Shown here in pieces: positions 16,720 to 25,778 of a DNA stretch of 64,000 nucleotides (within the stretch, counting starts at the first letter, position 1; each line of letters begins with the position of its first letter). Origin of the DNA: Caballeronia catudaia (GTDB taxonomy: Bacteria > Pseudomonadota > Gammaproteobacteria > Burkholderiales > Burkholderiaceae). The notes under the pieces are model-generated. The model did not search any database, was not told the origin of the DNA, and saw only the letters and a program-made list of their open reading frames with translations. The translations under genes and the position numbers were made by a program. Location of the stretch: the NCBI RefSeq assembly GCF_001544755.2, contig NZ_FCOF02000023.1, positions 35,932-99,931 on the forward strand, in the 5' to 3' direction.

Positions 16720-18114
16720 ATGAACGTCAGCGTCTTCGATCTGTTCAAGATCGGCATCGGACCGTCGAGCTCGCATACCGTCGGGCCGATGATCGCGGCA
16801 TGCCGGTTCGCGTCGCATATCGAGGATGCCAATCTGCTCGGCTTCGTCACCCGCGTGCGTGCTGAGTTGTTCGGCTCGCTCGGTGCGACCGGCAAGGGTC
16901 ACGGCACCGATAAGGCCGTGCTGCTCGGTCTCGAAGGCAACCTGCCCGATCTCATCGATCCGGACATCATCGCGCCGCGTCTGAAGCAGATCCGCGAGAC
17001 CAAGCGCCTCAATCTGCTCGGCAAGCACGAAGTGGTGTTCGAAGAGCGCGAGCACATCGGCTTCTATCGCAAGCTGATGCCGGGCGCGCCGGGAACGAGC
17101 ATCGTGCACCCGAACGGCATGCGCTTTCAGGCGTTCGACGAGAACGGCCAGTTGCTCGTCGAGAAAGAGTATTACTCGATCGGCGGCGGCTTCGTCGTGA
17201 ATCGCGAAGGCGATCGCGTCAACGGTTTGCGCGCGGGCGGCACGGTGCCGCATCCGTTTCGCACCGGCGACGATCTGATGCGCATCTGCAAGGAGACAGG
17301 TCTGTCTATCGCGGAAGTGACGATGCAGAACGAATGCGCCAATCGCAGCGAGACGGAAGTGCGCGAGGGCATGCTCGCCGTGTGGCGCGTGATGGCCGCG
17401 TGCGTCGAGCGCGGCTGCAAGGAGCGCGGCGAGCTGCCCGGCCCGATGCGCGTGAAGCGTCGCGCGGCCGACTTGTCGATCCAGTTGCGCTCGCGTTCCG
17501 AAGAGTCGCTGCGCGATCCCCTGTCGATGCTCGACTGGGTCAATCTCTACGCGATGGCCGTCAACGAAGAAAACGCAGCGGGCGGCCGCGTCGTCACCGC
17601 GCCGACGAACGGCGCCGCCGGCGTGATCCCCGCCGTGCTGCATTACTACGTGAAGTTCATGCACGGTGCAAACGATGAAGGCATCGTGCGCTTCCTCCTG
17701 ACCGCGGCCGCCATCGGCATCATCTACAAGGAAACCGCGTCGATCTCCGGCGCTGAAGTGGGCTGCCAGGGCGAAGTGGGCGTCGCCTGCTCGATGGCCG
17801 CCGCCGCGCTCGCCGCCGTGATGGGCGGCACGCCCGAGCAAGTGGAAAATGCGGCGGAAATCGGCATGGAGCACAACCTCGGCATGACCTGCGATCCGGT
17901 CGGCGGGCTCGTGCAGATTCCGTGCATCGAGCGCAACGCGATGGGCTCGATCAAGGCGATCAACGCGGCGCGCATGGCGATGAAGGGCGACGGCAAGCAT
18001 TACGTGTCGCTCGACTCGGTCATCAAGACGATGCGCGAAACCGGCGCCGACATGAAGACGAAATACAAGGAGACGTCGCGCGGTGGCCTCGCCGTCAACG
18101 TCATCGAATGCTGA
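16720..18114 (+). CDS. sdaA: L-serine ammonia-lyase (serine deaminase), iron-sulfur type
   Basis: A 464-residue single-chain enzyme converting L-serine to pyruvate and ammonia. The beta domain starts with DLFKIGIGPSSSHTVGPM (residues 7-24). The catalytic alpha domain contains APTNGAAGVIPAVLHYY, EVGCQGEVGVACSMA and GLVQIPCIERNAMG, which supply the cysteines for the [4Fe-4S] cluster. It is the last step of betaine catabolism once glycine has become serine, and it opens the sarcosine oxidase operon with 43 bp to soxB. AGGGA lies 8 nt before the ATG. A terminator-bearing leader precedes it. Confidence 0.95.
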   Translation: MNVSVFDLFKIGIGPSSSHTVGPMIAACRFASHIEDANLLGFVTRVRAELFGSLGATGKGHGTDKAVLLGLEGNLPDLIDPDIIAPRLKQIRETKRLNLLGKHEVVFEEREHIGFYRKLMPGAPGTSIVHPNGMRFQAFDENGQLLVEKEYYSIGGGFVVNREGDRVNGLRAGGTVPHPFRTGDDLMRICKETGLSIAEVTMQNECANRSETEVREGMLAVWRVMAACVERGCKERGELPGPMRVKRRAADLSIQLRSRSEESLRDPLSMLDWVNLYAMAVNEENAAGGRVVTAPTNGAAGVIPAVLHYYVKFMHGANDEGIVRFLLTAAAIGIIYKETASISGAEVGCQGEVGVACSMAAAALAAVMGGTPEQVENAAEIGMEHNLGMTCDPVGGLVQIPCIERNAMGSIKAINAARMAMKGDGKHYVSLDSVIKTMRETGADMKTKYKETSRGGLAVNVIEC

Positions 18115-18157
18115 ATCGATTGCAAGCACAAACCCCGCACGAAGGAAGAGATACACC

Positions 18158-19402
18158 ATGAGCCGCTATTCCATCTTCAGCCTGCTGCGCAACGGCATGT
18201 CGTATCACGAGAACTGGGAGCGCCAGTGGCGAAGCCCCGAGCCGAAGCGCGAGTACGACGTGGTGATCGTCGGCGGCGGCGGTCATGGTCTCGCGACGGC
18301 CTACTATCTCGCGAAAGAGCATGGCATCACGAATGTCGCGATTCTGGAGAAGGGATGGATCGGCGGCGGCAATACGGCGCGCAACACGACCATCGTGCGG
18401 TCGAACTATCTGTGGGATGAATCGGCGGCGTTGTACGAGAAGGCGATGAAGCTGTGGGAAGGCCTCTCGCAAGATCTCAACTACAACGTGATGTTCTCGC
18501 AGCGCGGCGTGATGAACCTCGCGCACAATCTGCAGGACGTGCGTGACACGGAACGTCGCGTGAACGCGAACCGCCTCAATGGCGTCGATGCCGAGTTCCT
18601 GACGCCGCAGCAGATCAAGGAGATCGAGCCGACGATCAACCTCAATAGCCGTTATCCGGTGCTGGGTGCGTCGATTCAGCGTCGCGGCGGCGTCGCGCGT
18701 CACGATGCGGTGGCCTGGGGCTTCGCGCGCGGCGCGGATCGCGCGGGCGTCGACATCATTCAGAACTGCCAGGTCGTCGGCATTCGCCGCGATGGCAGTC
18801 AGGTGACGGGCGTCGATACGACCAAGGGTTTCATCAAGGCGAAGAAGGTCGCCGTGGTCACGGCCGGCAGCACGACGACGCTCGCCGACATGGCCGGCGT
18901 GCGTCTGCCGATCGAGAGTCATCCGCTTCAGGCGCTCGTGTCCGAGCCGATCAAGCCGGTGGTGAACACGGTCATCATGTCGAACGCGGTGCACGCGTAC
19001 ATCAGCCAGTCCGACAAGGGCGATCTGGTGATCGGCGCGGGCGTCGATCAGTACGCGGGGTACGGGCAGCGCGGCAGTTTCCACATCATCGAAGGCACGC
19101 TCGAAGCGATCGTCGAGATGTTCCCGGTATTCTCGCGCGTGCGCATGAACCGTCAGTGGGGCGGCATCGTCGATGTCTCGCCGGATGCGTGCCCGATCAT
19201 TTCGAAGACCGACGTGAAGGGCCTCTACTTCAACTGCGGCTGGGGCACGGGCGGCTTCAAGGCGACGCCGGGCTCGGGCTGGGCGTATGCACACACCATC
19301 GCGAAGGACGAGCCGCATGCGCTGAATGCGCCGTTCTCGCTGGATCGCTTCTATACCGGTCATCTGATCGACGAACACGGCGCGGCTGCCGTGGCTCACT
19401 AA
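18158..19402 (+). CDS. soxB: Sarcosine oxidase beta subunit
   Basis: A 414-residue FAD-binding subunit of heterotetrameric sarcosine oxidase, which demethylates sarcosine to glycine and passes the methyl group to tetrahydrofolate as 5,10-methylene-THF with release of H2O2. The N-terminal DVVIVGGGGHGLATAYYLA is the dinucleotide fold. GVARHDAVAWGFARGAD carries a histidine in the region used for covalent FMN in this family. The C-terminal CGWGTGGFKATPGSG closes the FAD site. The start at ATG 18158 is preceded by GGAAGAG. Order soxB-soxD-soxA-soxG follows the canonical operon. Confidence 0.95.
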   Translation: MSRYSIFSLLRNGMSYHENWERQWRSPEPKREYDVVIVGGGGHGLATAYYLAKEHGITNVAILEKGWIGGGNTARNTTIVRSNYLWDESAALYEKAMKLWEGLSQDLNYNVMFSQRGVMNLAHNLQDVRDTERRVNANRLNGVDAEFLTPQQIKEIEPTINLNSRYPVLGASIQRRGGVARHDAVAWGFARGADRAGVDIIQNCQVVGIRRDGSQVTGVDTTKGFIKAKKVAVVTAGSTTTLADMAGVRLPIESHPLQALVSEPIKPVVNTVIMSNAVHAYISQSDKGDLVIGAGVDQYAGYGQRGSFHIIEGTLEAIVEMFPVFSRVRMNRQWGGIVDVSPDACPIISKTDVKGLYFNCGWGTGGFKATPGSGWAYAHTIAKDEPHALNAPFSLDRFYTGHLIDEHGAAAVAH

Positions 19403-19422
19403 TCGCACTTGGAGCGAAAAAC

Positions 19423-19722
19423 ATGTTGCTGATCGAATGCCCCTGGTGCGGGCCGCGCGCCGAAACCGAATTTTCCTGCGGAGGCGAAGCGGATATCGCG
19501 CGCCCGCTCGACACCGAAAAACTCTCCGATAAAGAATGGGGCGATTACCTCTTCATGCGCAAGAACCCGCGCGGCGTGCATCGCGAACAATGGAATCATG
19601 CGCAGGGCTGCCGCCGCTGGTTCAAGGTGCAGCGCGACACAGTCACTTATGAAATTCAAGGCTACGAGACGTTCGACCGTCCGCTGGCTGTGATGCAAGA
19701 CAACGGAGGCACGTCGAAATGA
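19423..19722 (+). CDS. soxD: Sarcosine oxidase delta subunit
   Basis: A 99-residue zinc-binding subunit. MLLIECPWCGPRAETEFSCGGEA provides the first Cys-x2-Cys and a third cysteine; HAQGCRRWF supplies further ligands. RNP-type loop FMRKNPRGVHREQW is invariant in SoxD. The ATG lies 20 bp after soxB with TTGGAGC upstream, and the last 4 bases overlap the soxA start (ATGA). Confidence 0.95.
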   Translation: MLLIECPWCGPRAETEFSCGGEADIARPLDTEKLSDKEWGDYLFMRKNPRGVHREQWNHAQGCRRWFKVQRDTVTYEIQGYETFDRPLAVMQDNGGTSK

Positions 19723-22721
19723 GCCAGAAAGACCGACTCGGCATGGGCGGGCGCATCAACCGCGCGATTCCCGTGACCTTCACGTTCAACGGCAAGACGT
19801 ATCAGGGCTTCGAAGGCGACACGCTCGCTTCGGCCTTGCTTGCCAATGGCGAGCGCTTCGTCGCGCGTAGCTGGAAGTATCACCGTCCGCGGGGCATCAT
19901 CACGGCGGGTGTGGAAGAGCCGAATGCTGTGGTGCAGCTCGAAACCGGCGCATACACCGTGCCGAATGCGCGCGCCACGGAAGTCGAGCTTTATCAGGGC
20001 CTCGTCGCGACGAGCGTGAACGCGAAGCCGAGCATCGAGAAGGATCGCATGGCGGTCAATCAGAAGATCGCGCGCTTCATTCCCGCGGGCTTCTACTACA
20101 AGACGTTCATGTGGCCGCGCAAGCTGTGGCCGAAGTACGAAGAAGTCATTCGCGATGCGGCGGGTCTCGGCGAAGCGCCGAAGCAACTCGACGCCGATCG
20201 CTACGACAAGTGCTTCGCGCATTGCGACGTGCTCGTGGTCGGCGGCGGACCGTCGGGACTGGCTGCCGCGCACGCGGCGGGTCTGTCGGGCGCGCGCGTG
20301 ATTCTCGTCGACGATCAACGCGAACTCGGCGGCTCGCTGCTGTCGTGCCGCGCGGAAATCGATGGCAAGCCTGCATTGCAATGGGTGCAGAAGATCGAAG
20401 CCGAATTGCGAAAAATGCCTGACGTGAAGGTACTTTCGCGCAGCACGGCGTTCGGCTATCAGGATCACAACCTCGTCACGATCACGCAACGTCTGACCGA
20501 ACATCTGCCGATATCGCGTCGTCAGGGCACGCGCGAGCTGATGTGGAAAGTGCGTGCGAAGCGCGTGATTCTCGCGACCGGCGCGCATGAGCGTCCGATC
20601 GTCTTCGGCAACAACGATCTGCCGGGCATCATGCTGGCGTCGGCGGTGTCGACGTATCTGCATCGCTATGCGGTGCTGCCGGGCCGTCAGGCGGTCGTGT
20701 TCACGAACAACGACGACGCGTATCAATGCGCGCTCGATCTGAAGGCCGCCGGCGCCGAGGTGACGGTCGTCGATCCGCGTCCGGCCGAATCGAAGGGCAC
20801 GTTGCCCGCGGCGGCGCGGCGCTACGGCGTGCGCGTGATGAACAACGCGGTCGTTACCGTTGCGCATGGCAAGTATCGCGTCGCGTCGGTCGAAGTGTCT
20901 TCGTATTCGAACGGCCAGGTCGGTCAGAAGCAAGCCGATCTTCCGTGCGATCTCGTCGTGATGTCGGGCGGCTGGAGCCCGGTGCTGCATCTGTTCGCGC
21001 AATCGGGCGGCAAGGCGCACTGGCACGACGAGAAGGCGTGCTTCGTTCCCGGCAAGGCATTGCAGGCGGAAAGCAGCGTCGGCGCATGCGCGGGTGAGTT
21101 CTCGCTGGCGCGTGGCATTCGCTTCGGCGTCGATGCGGGCGCGGATGCGGCGCGCGCGGCGGGCCATATCGTCGCGAAGCCGAAGGCCGTGCAGGTCGCC
21201 GAAATCGTCGAAGCGCCGATGATGCCGCTGTGGATCGTCGGCAACAAGGAAATGTCGACTCGTGGTCCTAAGCAATTCGTCGACTACCAGAACGATGTAT
21301 CCGCTGCGGACATCTATCTCGCTGCGCGTGAAGGCTTCGAATCCGTCGAGCACGTGAAGCGTTATACGGCGATGGGCTTCGGCACCGACCAGGGCAAGCT
21401 CGGCAACATCAACGGCATGGCGATTCTCGCGGGCGCTTTGGGCAAGACGATTCCGGAAACCGGCACGACGACCTTCCGCCCGAACTACACGCCCGTGACC
21501 TTCGGCACGTTCGCGGGTCGCGAGCTCGGCGAGTTCCTCGATCCGGTGCGCAAGACCGCGATCCACGAATGGCACGTCGAGAACGGCGCGATGTTCGAGG
21601 ATGTCGGCAACTGGAAGCGTCCCTGGTATTACCCGAAGGGCGGTGAAGACATGCACGCGGCGGTTGCGCGCGAGTCGCTCGCGGTGCGTCAGAGCGTCGG
21701 CATTCTCGATGCATCGACGCTCGGCAAGATCGACATTCAAGGCCCGGATTCGGCGAAGCTGCTCAACTGGATGTACACGAATCCGTGGAGCAAGCTCGAA
21801 GTGGGCAAGTGCCGCTACGGTTTGATGCTCGACGAAAACGGCATGATCTTCGACGACGGCGTCACGGTGCGCTTAGGCGAACAGCACTACATGATGACGA
21901 CGACCACCGGCGGCGCGGCGCGCGTGCTGACGTGGCTCGAACGCTGGCTGCAAACCGAATGGCCCGACATGCGCGTGCGTCTCGCATCCGTGACGGATCA
22001 CTGGGCGACGTTTGCGGTCGTCGGCCCGAACAGCCGCAAGGTGCTGCAGAAGGTGTGCCACGACATCGACTTCGCGAACGCGGCGTTCCCGTTCATGAGC
22101 TATCGCGATGGCACGGTGGCGGGCGCATCGGCGCGTGTGATGCGCATCAGCTTCTCGGGCGAGCTTGCCTACGAAGTGAACGTGCCGGCGAACGTCGGAC
22201 GCGCGGTGTGGGAAGCGCTGATGCTCGCGGGCGCCGAGTTCGACATCACGCCGTACGGCACGGAAACGATGCACGTGCTGCGCGCGGAGAAGGGCTACAT
22301 CATCGTGGGCCAGGATACCGATGGCTCGATGACGCCTTACGACCTCGGCATGGGCGGACTCGTGGCGAAGTCGAAGGACTTCATCGGCAAGCGTTCGCTC
22401 ACCCGTTCGGATACGGCGAAGCAGGGCCGCAAGCAGTTCGTCGGCCTGCTCACCGATGATCCTTCGGTCGTGCTGCCGGAAGGCGCGCAGATCGTCGCGG
22501 GTCCGTTCCAGGGCGACACCGCGCCGATGCTCGGACACGTGACGTCGAGCTATTACAGCCCTATTTTGAAGCGCTCGATTGCGTTGGCCGTCGTGAAGGG
22601 CGGTCTCGAGAAGGTCGGCGAATCGGTTCTGATTCCGCTCGCCAATGGCAAGCGCATCAACGCAAAAATCACCAGTTCGGTGTTCTACGACAGCGAAGGA
22701 GCACGTCAGCATGTTGAATGA
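19719..22721 (+). CDS. soxA: Sarcosine oxidase alpha subunit
   Basis: A 1000-residue subunit. Residues 1-100 form a ferredoxin-like domain (NGKTYQGFEGDTLASALLANG). Residues about 165-500 bind NAD+ (CDVLVVGGGPSGLAAAHAAG). The C-terminal 400 residues are an aminomethyltransferase (GcvT)-like domain that binds tetrahydrofolate and channels the methylene group (ALMLAGAEFDITPYGTETMHVLRAEKG). Length and domain order match the family. It overlaps soxD by 4 bp and soxG by 11 bp, so the subunits are translationally coupled. Confidence 0.96.
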   Translation: MSQKDRLGMGGRINRAIPVTFTFNGKTYQGFEGDTLASALLANGERFVARSWKYHRPRGIITAGVEEPNAVVQLETGAYTVPNARATEVELYQGLVATSVNAKPSIEKDRMAVNQKIARFIPAGFYYKTFMWPRKLWPKYEEVIRDAAGLGEAPKQLDADRYDKCFAHCDVLVVGGGPSGLAAAHAAGLSGARVILVDDQRELGGSLLSCRAEIDGKPALQWVQKIEAELRKMPDVKVLSRSTAFGYQDHNLVTITQRLTEHLPISRRQGTRELMWKVRAKRVILATGAHERPIVFGNNDLPGIMLASAVSTYLHRYAVLPGRQAVVFTNNDDAYQCALDLKAAGAEVTVVDPRPAESKGTLPAAARRYGVRVMNNAVVTVAHGKYRVASVEVSSYSNGQVGQKQADLPCDLVVMSGGWSPVLHLFAQSGGKAHWHDEKACFVPGKALQAESSVGACAGEFSLARGIRFGVDAGADAARAAGHIVAKPKAVQVAEIVEAPMMPLWIVGNKEMSTRGPKQFVDYQNDVSAADIYLAAREGFESVEHVKRYTAMGFGTDQGKLGNINGMAILAGALGKTIPETGTTTFRPNYTPVTFGTFAGRELGEFLDPVRKTAIHEWHVENGAMFEDVGNWKRPWYYPKGGEDMHAAVARESLAVRQSVGILDASTLGKIDIQGPDSAKLLNWMYTNPWSKLEVGKCRYGLMLDENGMIFDDGVTVRLGEQHYMMTTTTGGAARVLTWLERWLQTEWPDMRVRLASVTDHWATFAVVGPNSRKVLQKVCHDIDFANAAFPFMSYRDGTVAGASARVMRISFSGELAYEVNVPANVGRAVWEALMLAGAEFDITPYGTETMHVLRAEKGYIIVGQDTDGSMTPYDLGMGGLVAKSKDFIGKRSLTRSDTAKQGRKQFVGLLTDDPSVVLPEGAQIVAGPFQGDTAPMLGHVTSSYYSPILKRSIALAVVKGGLEKVGESVLIPLANGKRINAKITSSVFYDSEGARQHVE

Positions 22722-23373
22722 AGTCAAGGCATCCGCGACGGTCGTCGACCGTGCCATCAGCGGACAAGGCCTCAGTGGCATTTGGCAGGAATCCCCGCTC
22801 GTAGGCGCCGATGCGCTCATGAAGTCGCACCAGAGCGCATCGCCGAAAGCGGTTCGCCTGACGGAGCGTCCGTTCCTCGAACTCGTGAACGTGCGCGGCG
22901 ATACGCGCGATGCGGCCTTCGTGAAAGCGGTGCAGAACGTGATCGGCTGCGTGCCGCCCGAGAAGGCGAACACGATTGCGCGCGGCAACGGCTACACGAT
23001 GCTGTGGCTCGGCCCCGACGAATGGCTCGTTCGTTCCGATGCCGCGCACGATGCAGCGCGTCCCGCGCCGCTCGAAGCGAAGCTGCGCGATGCGTTCGTC
23101 GGCCAGTTCTCGGCGGCGGTGGATATCGGCAGCGGCTACACGGTGCTCGAAATCGATGGCCCGAAGACGCGTGAGCTGCTCTCGCGCGGCTGCCCGCTCG
23201 ACCTTCATCCGAAGGTCTTCGGAGAAGGCCAGTGCGCGCAGAGCCACTTCTTCAAGGCATCGATCACGCTGACGCCGCTGGGTGGCGATCGCTACGAAAT
23301 CATCGTGCGCCGCAGCTTTGCCGATTACTTCGTGAAGATCATGCTCGACGCAGCCGAGCCGCTCATCGCATGA
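22711..23373 (+). CDS. soxG: Sarcosine oxidase gamma subunit
   Basis: A 220-residue GcvT-like accessory subunit, starting MLNEVKASATVVDR at ATG 22711 inside the end of soxA, with GAAGGAGC upstream. Landmarks are LWLGPDEWLV, DIGSGYTVLEIDGPKTRELLSRGCPLDLH and IIVRRSFADYFVKIMLDAAE. It completes the heterotetramer. The stop overlaps the folB-like start (ATGA). Confidence 0.94.
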   Translation: MLNEVKASATVVDRAISGQGLSGIWQESPLVGADALMKSHQSASPKAVRLTERPFLELVNVRGDTRDAAFVKAVQNVIGCVPPEKANTIARGNGYTMLWLGPDEWLVRSDAAHDAARPAPLEAKLRDAFVGQFSAAVDIGSGYTVLEIDGPKTRELLSRGCPLDLHPKVFGEGQCAQSHFFKASITLTPLGGDRYEIIVRRSFADYFVKIMLDAAEPLIA

Positions 23374-23804
23374 AACCGTTCGAACCGCTCGAGGTTGGAG
23401 GGCAGGGCTGGCGCGTCGTCGTCGATGAGTTGATCGTGAAGACGCGCGTCGGCTTGTACGAGCATGAGCATGAAGGTCCGCAGCCCGTTTGCATCGATGC
23501 GAGCCTGCGTTATCGCGGGATTCCGGACGAATCGAGCGATGGCCTGATCGACTACGAAGCGTGGTGCAATCGCGTCAGCGCGTTTCTCGAAACGAAGCCG
23601 CATACGCGTCTGCTCGAAACGCTCGCGGTCGAGATCGCCGCGCTGTCATTCGATGAATGGCCCGCGCTCGATGCGCTCACGCTCACGCTGCACAAGCCGA
23701 AGATTCGCGAAGGCACGAAGCGTCTCGGGCTCGAACTCGACTGGCGTCGCGCGGACTACCATGCGTGGCGTCTGAAAGCCGCCGCGCGTCACGCGTCCGT
23801 GTGA
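23370..23804 (+). CDS. FolB-like dihydroneopterin aldolase inside the sarcosine oxidase operon
   Basis: A 144-residue tunnelling-fold protein. It keeps the residues important in FolB: glutamate in VGLYEHEHEGPQ, tyrosine in LIDYEAW, and lysine in LTLHKPKI. FolB makes the pterin precursor of tetrahydrofolate, the cofactor that accepts the methyl group from sarcosine. Its ATGA coupling to soxG suggests a dedicated folate-supply or folate-handling role. Whether it is the cell's only FolB or a specialised paralogue cannot be decided here. About 20 extra residues follow the usual C-terminus. Confidence 0.8.
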   Translation: MKPFEPLEVGGQGWRVVVDELIVKTRVGLYEHEHEGPQPVCIDASLRYRGIPDESSDGLIDYEAWCNRVSAFLETKPHTRLLETLAVEIAALSFDEWPALDALTLTLHKPKIREGTKRLGLELDWRRADYHAWRLKAAARHASV

Positions 23805-24067
23805 TGAATCCGTCACGCGACACCGCCGCGCAGCTTTCCGAACGTGCGTGCAAGAAGCACGATGCGGGCGCGGCGCTGGCGTTGCTCGATCGGAGCATTG
23901 CGCTGAAGCATCGGCGCATTGCGTTGATTCGCTATCTTCATGCGCAGTATCTCAATGCTCCGCTGGAAGCGCGGCATCACGACTATGTGAAGACGATCGC
24001 GGCGCGTCTCAGCGCGGAAGCGTTGACGCAGATCGCCGCTTCGGCGCGCGCCCGCTTCGGCGCATGA
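23804..24067 (+). CDS. Small hypothetical protein coupled to the folB-like gene
   Basis: An 87-residue, probably all-helical basic protein (AALALLDRSIALKHRRIALIRYLHAQYLNA...) that I cannot assign. Its ATG overlaps the previous stop codon by one base (TGATG), and coding texture resembles its neighbours, so translation by re-initiation is plausible. No membrane segment, signal peptide or metal motif is visible. Position suggests a role linked to sarcosine or folate metabolism, which is only inference. Confidence 0.55.
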   Translation: MNPSRDTAAQLSERACKKHDAGAALALLDRSIALKHRRIALIRYLHAQYLNAPLEARHHDYVKTIAARLSAEALTQIAASARARFGA

Positions 24068-24175
24068 CGTATCCGCGCTGTTCGATGACGCAAATCCTCT
24101 GGTGCGGAGAATTATGTTGGCGTCTACTGAAGTCATCTGAACTTACGCGGCGCACGCCGCATCGAGAGGGATGAC

Positions 24176-25594
24176 ATGTCTATCGCCATGCAACCACGCG
24201 CGAGCGCCGCGGCAAGGCTCGAACGCCTGCCGTTTTCCGGGTATCACCGCACGATCTTCATCATCATCGCGATCGCGTTCTTCTTCGATTCGGTCGATCT
24301 CGGCACGATGACTTTCGTGCTCGGTTCCATCAAGACCGAGTTCGGCTTATCGACCGCAACGGCGGGGCTCGTCGCGAGCGCGAGCTTCTTCGGCATGGTG
24401 CTGGGCGCGGCGGTTGCGGGCCTGCTTGCCGATCGCTTCGGAAGGCGGCCCGTGTTCCAGTGGAGCATGGTGCTGTGGGGTCTTGCGTCGTATCTGTGCT
24501 CGACGGCGCAATCCGTCGATGCGCTGATTTTTTATCGTGTGCTGCTGGGCATCGGCATGGGCATGGAGTTTCCGATCGCGCAGACCCTGCTGTCTGAATT
24601 CGTGCCGACGGCATCGCGCGGCCGCTTGATCGCGCTGATGGACGGCTTCTGGCCGCTCGGGTTCATCGCGTCGGGCGTGGTGTCGTACTTCGTGCTGCCG
24701 AAGTTCGGCTGGCGCACGGAGTTCGCGTTGCTCGCGATTCCGGCGGTGTTCGTGCTGATCGTGCGTCGCGTGGTGCCGGAGTCGCCGCGCTGGCTGGAGC
24801 ATCGTGGACGCTTCGACGAAGCGGACCGCGTGCTCGCCGATGTCGAAGTGAAGGTGATGAAGGCGAAAGGCTTGCGCCAGTTGCCGCCGCCTTCGATGCT
24901 CGCCGAGCCGCCTGCGCATCGCGGATCGGGAGCGTTTCGCGAGATCTGGAGCGCCGCGTATCGGCGTCGCACGGTGATGGTGTGGACGCTGTGGTTCTTC
25001 GCGTTGCTCGGGTTTTATGGGTTGACGTCGTGGCTGGGCGCGTTGATGCAGCAGGCGGGTTTTGCCGTGACGAAGTCGGTGCTTTATACGGTGCTGATTT
25101 CGCTTGGCGGCGTGCCGGGGTTCCTGTGCGCGGCGTGGCTCGTCGAGCGATGGGGACGCAAGCCGGCTTGCATCGCATCGCTTTTGGGTAGCGGCGTGAT
25201 GGCTTACGTGTACGGACAGACCGCGTTGCATGCCGAAACGCCGACGCTGCTCATCTGCGCCGGGCTCGCGATGCAGTTCTTCCTTTTCGCGATGTGGGCC
25301 GTGCTTTATACCTATACGCCCGAGTTGTACGGGACGGGCGCGCGGGCGACCGGGTCGGGTTTCGCATCGGCGATCGGGCGTGTGGGGTCGTTGATCGGGC
25401 CTTATGTCGTGGGTGTGGTGTTGCCTGTGTTTGGGCAGGGCGGGGTGTTTTCGCTTGGAGCGGCTTGTTTCGTGGTGGCGGCTTCGGCGGTCTGGATTTT
25501 GGGTATCGAAACGAAAGGGCTTGCGCTGGAGACGCTGGTCTCGGAAGCGGAGGAGCAGGAAGGGAGTGGCGTGCTGGCTTCGGCCAGGGAGTGA
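24176..25594 (+). CDS. MFS transporter of the metabolite:H+ symporter / sugar-porter type
   Basis: A 472-residue carrier with 12 predicted helices. GLLADRFGRRPVF is motif A between helices 2 and 3, ERWGRKPAC the matching loop in the second half, and PESPRWLEHRGR the central sugar-porter style signature; YTPELYGTGARATGSG resembles motif in benzoate/niacin carriers. It ends the sdaA-sox operon, 108 bp after the small gene, with GAGAGGGAT before the ATG. An intermediate of the pathway (sarcosine, dimethylglycine or a related amine) is a reasonable substrate guess from context only. Confidence 0.85.
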   Translation: MSIAMQPRASAAARLERLPFSGYHRTIFIIIAIAFFFDSVDLGTMTFVLGSIKTEFGLSTATAGLVASASFFGMVLGAAVAGLLADRFGRRPVFQWSMVLWGLASYLCSTAQSVDALIFYRVLLGIGMGMEFPIAQTLLSEFVPTASRGRLIALMDGFWPLGFIASGVVSYFVLPKFGWRTEFALLAIPAVFVLIVRRVVPESPRWLEHRGRFDEADRVLADVEVKVMKAKGLRQLPPPSMLAEPPAHRGSGAFREIWSAAYRRRTVMVWTLWFFALLGFYGLTSWLGALMQQAGFAVTKSVLYTVLISLGGVPGFLCAAWLVERWGRKPACIASLLGSGVMAYVYGQTALHAETPTLLICAGLAMQFFLFAMWAVLYTYTPELYGTGARATGSGFASAIGRVGSLIGPYVVGVVLPVFGQGGVFSLGAACFVVAASAVWILGIETKGLALETLVSEAEEQEGSGVLASARE

Positions 25595-25626
25595 GCGTGC
25601 AGGTGGTTGAAGTAGGGCGATTTTGG

Positions 25627-25651
25627 GGCCGCGCTTGCGCGGCCTTTCTTT
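25627..25651 (+). terminator. Intrinsic terminator ending the sox operon
   Basis: GGCCGCGC (25627-25634) and GCGCGGCC (25637-25644) form a perfect stem, with a four-base loop once the closing pairs open, followed by TTTCTTT. It isolates the CRISPR-Cas operon from sox transcription. Confidence 0.85.
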
Positions 25652-25695
25652 GTGTGTAAAGAAATTCGGGGGATTCGTATGGAGTTGATCTGCTT

Positions 25696-25726
25696 TTTCC
25701 ATAAAACTATGGACTACAGATAAAAT
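25696..25726 (+). promoter_or_regulatory. Candidate cas operon promoter with overlapping palindrome
   Basis: An AT-rich island between the sox terminator and cas3 holds TTTCCA (25696-25701) and TAAAAT (25721-25726), 19 bp apart, as a plausible but weak promoter. TCCATA-AAAC-TATGGA at 25698-25713 is a perfect inverted repeat lying between the two elements, where a repressor would block polymerase. Confidence 0.4.
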
Positions 25727-25778
25727 ATACTGCGCATCGTCAAGTGGTTGAGGCTGGGATGATGCGGTAAGGCAGGAT

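Noticed and set aside
19662..21740. 692-codon minus-strand open frame opposite soxA
   Set aside because: It is arginine/histidine-rich, as expected for the antisense of GC-rich coding DNA. SoxA on the plus strand has full family motifs.
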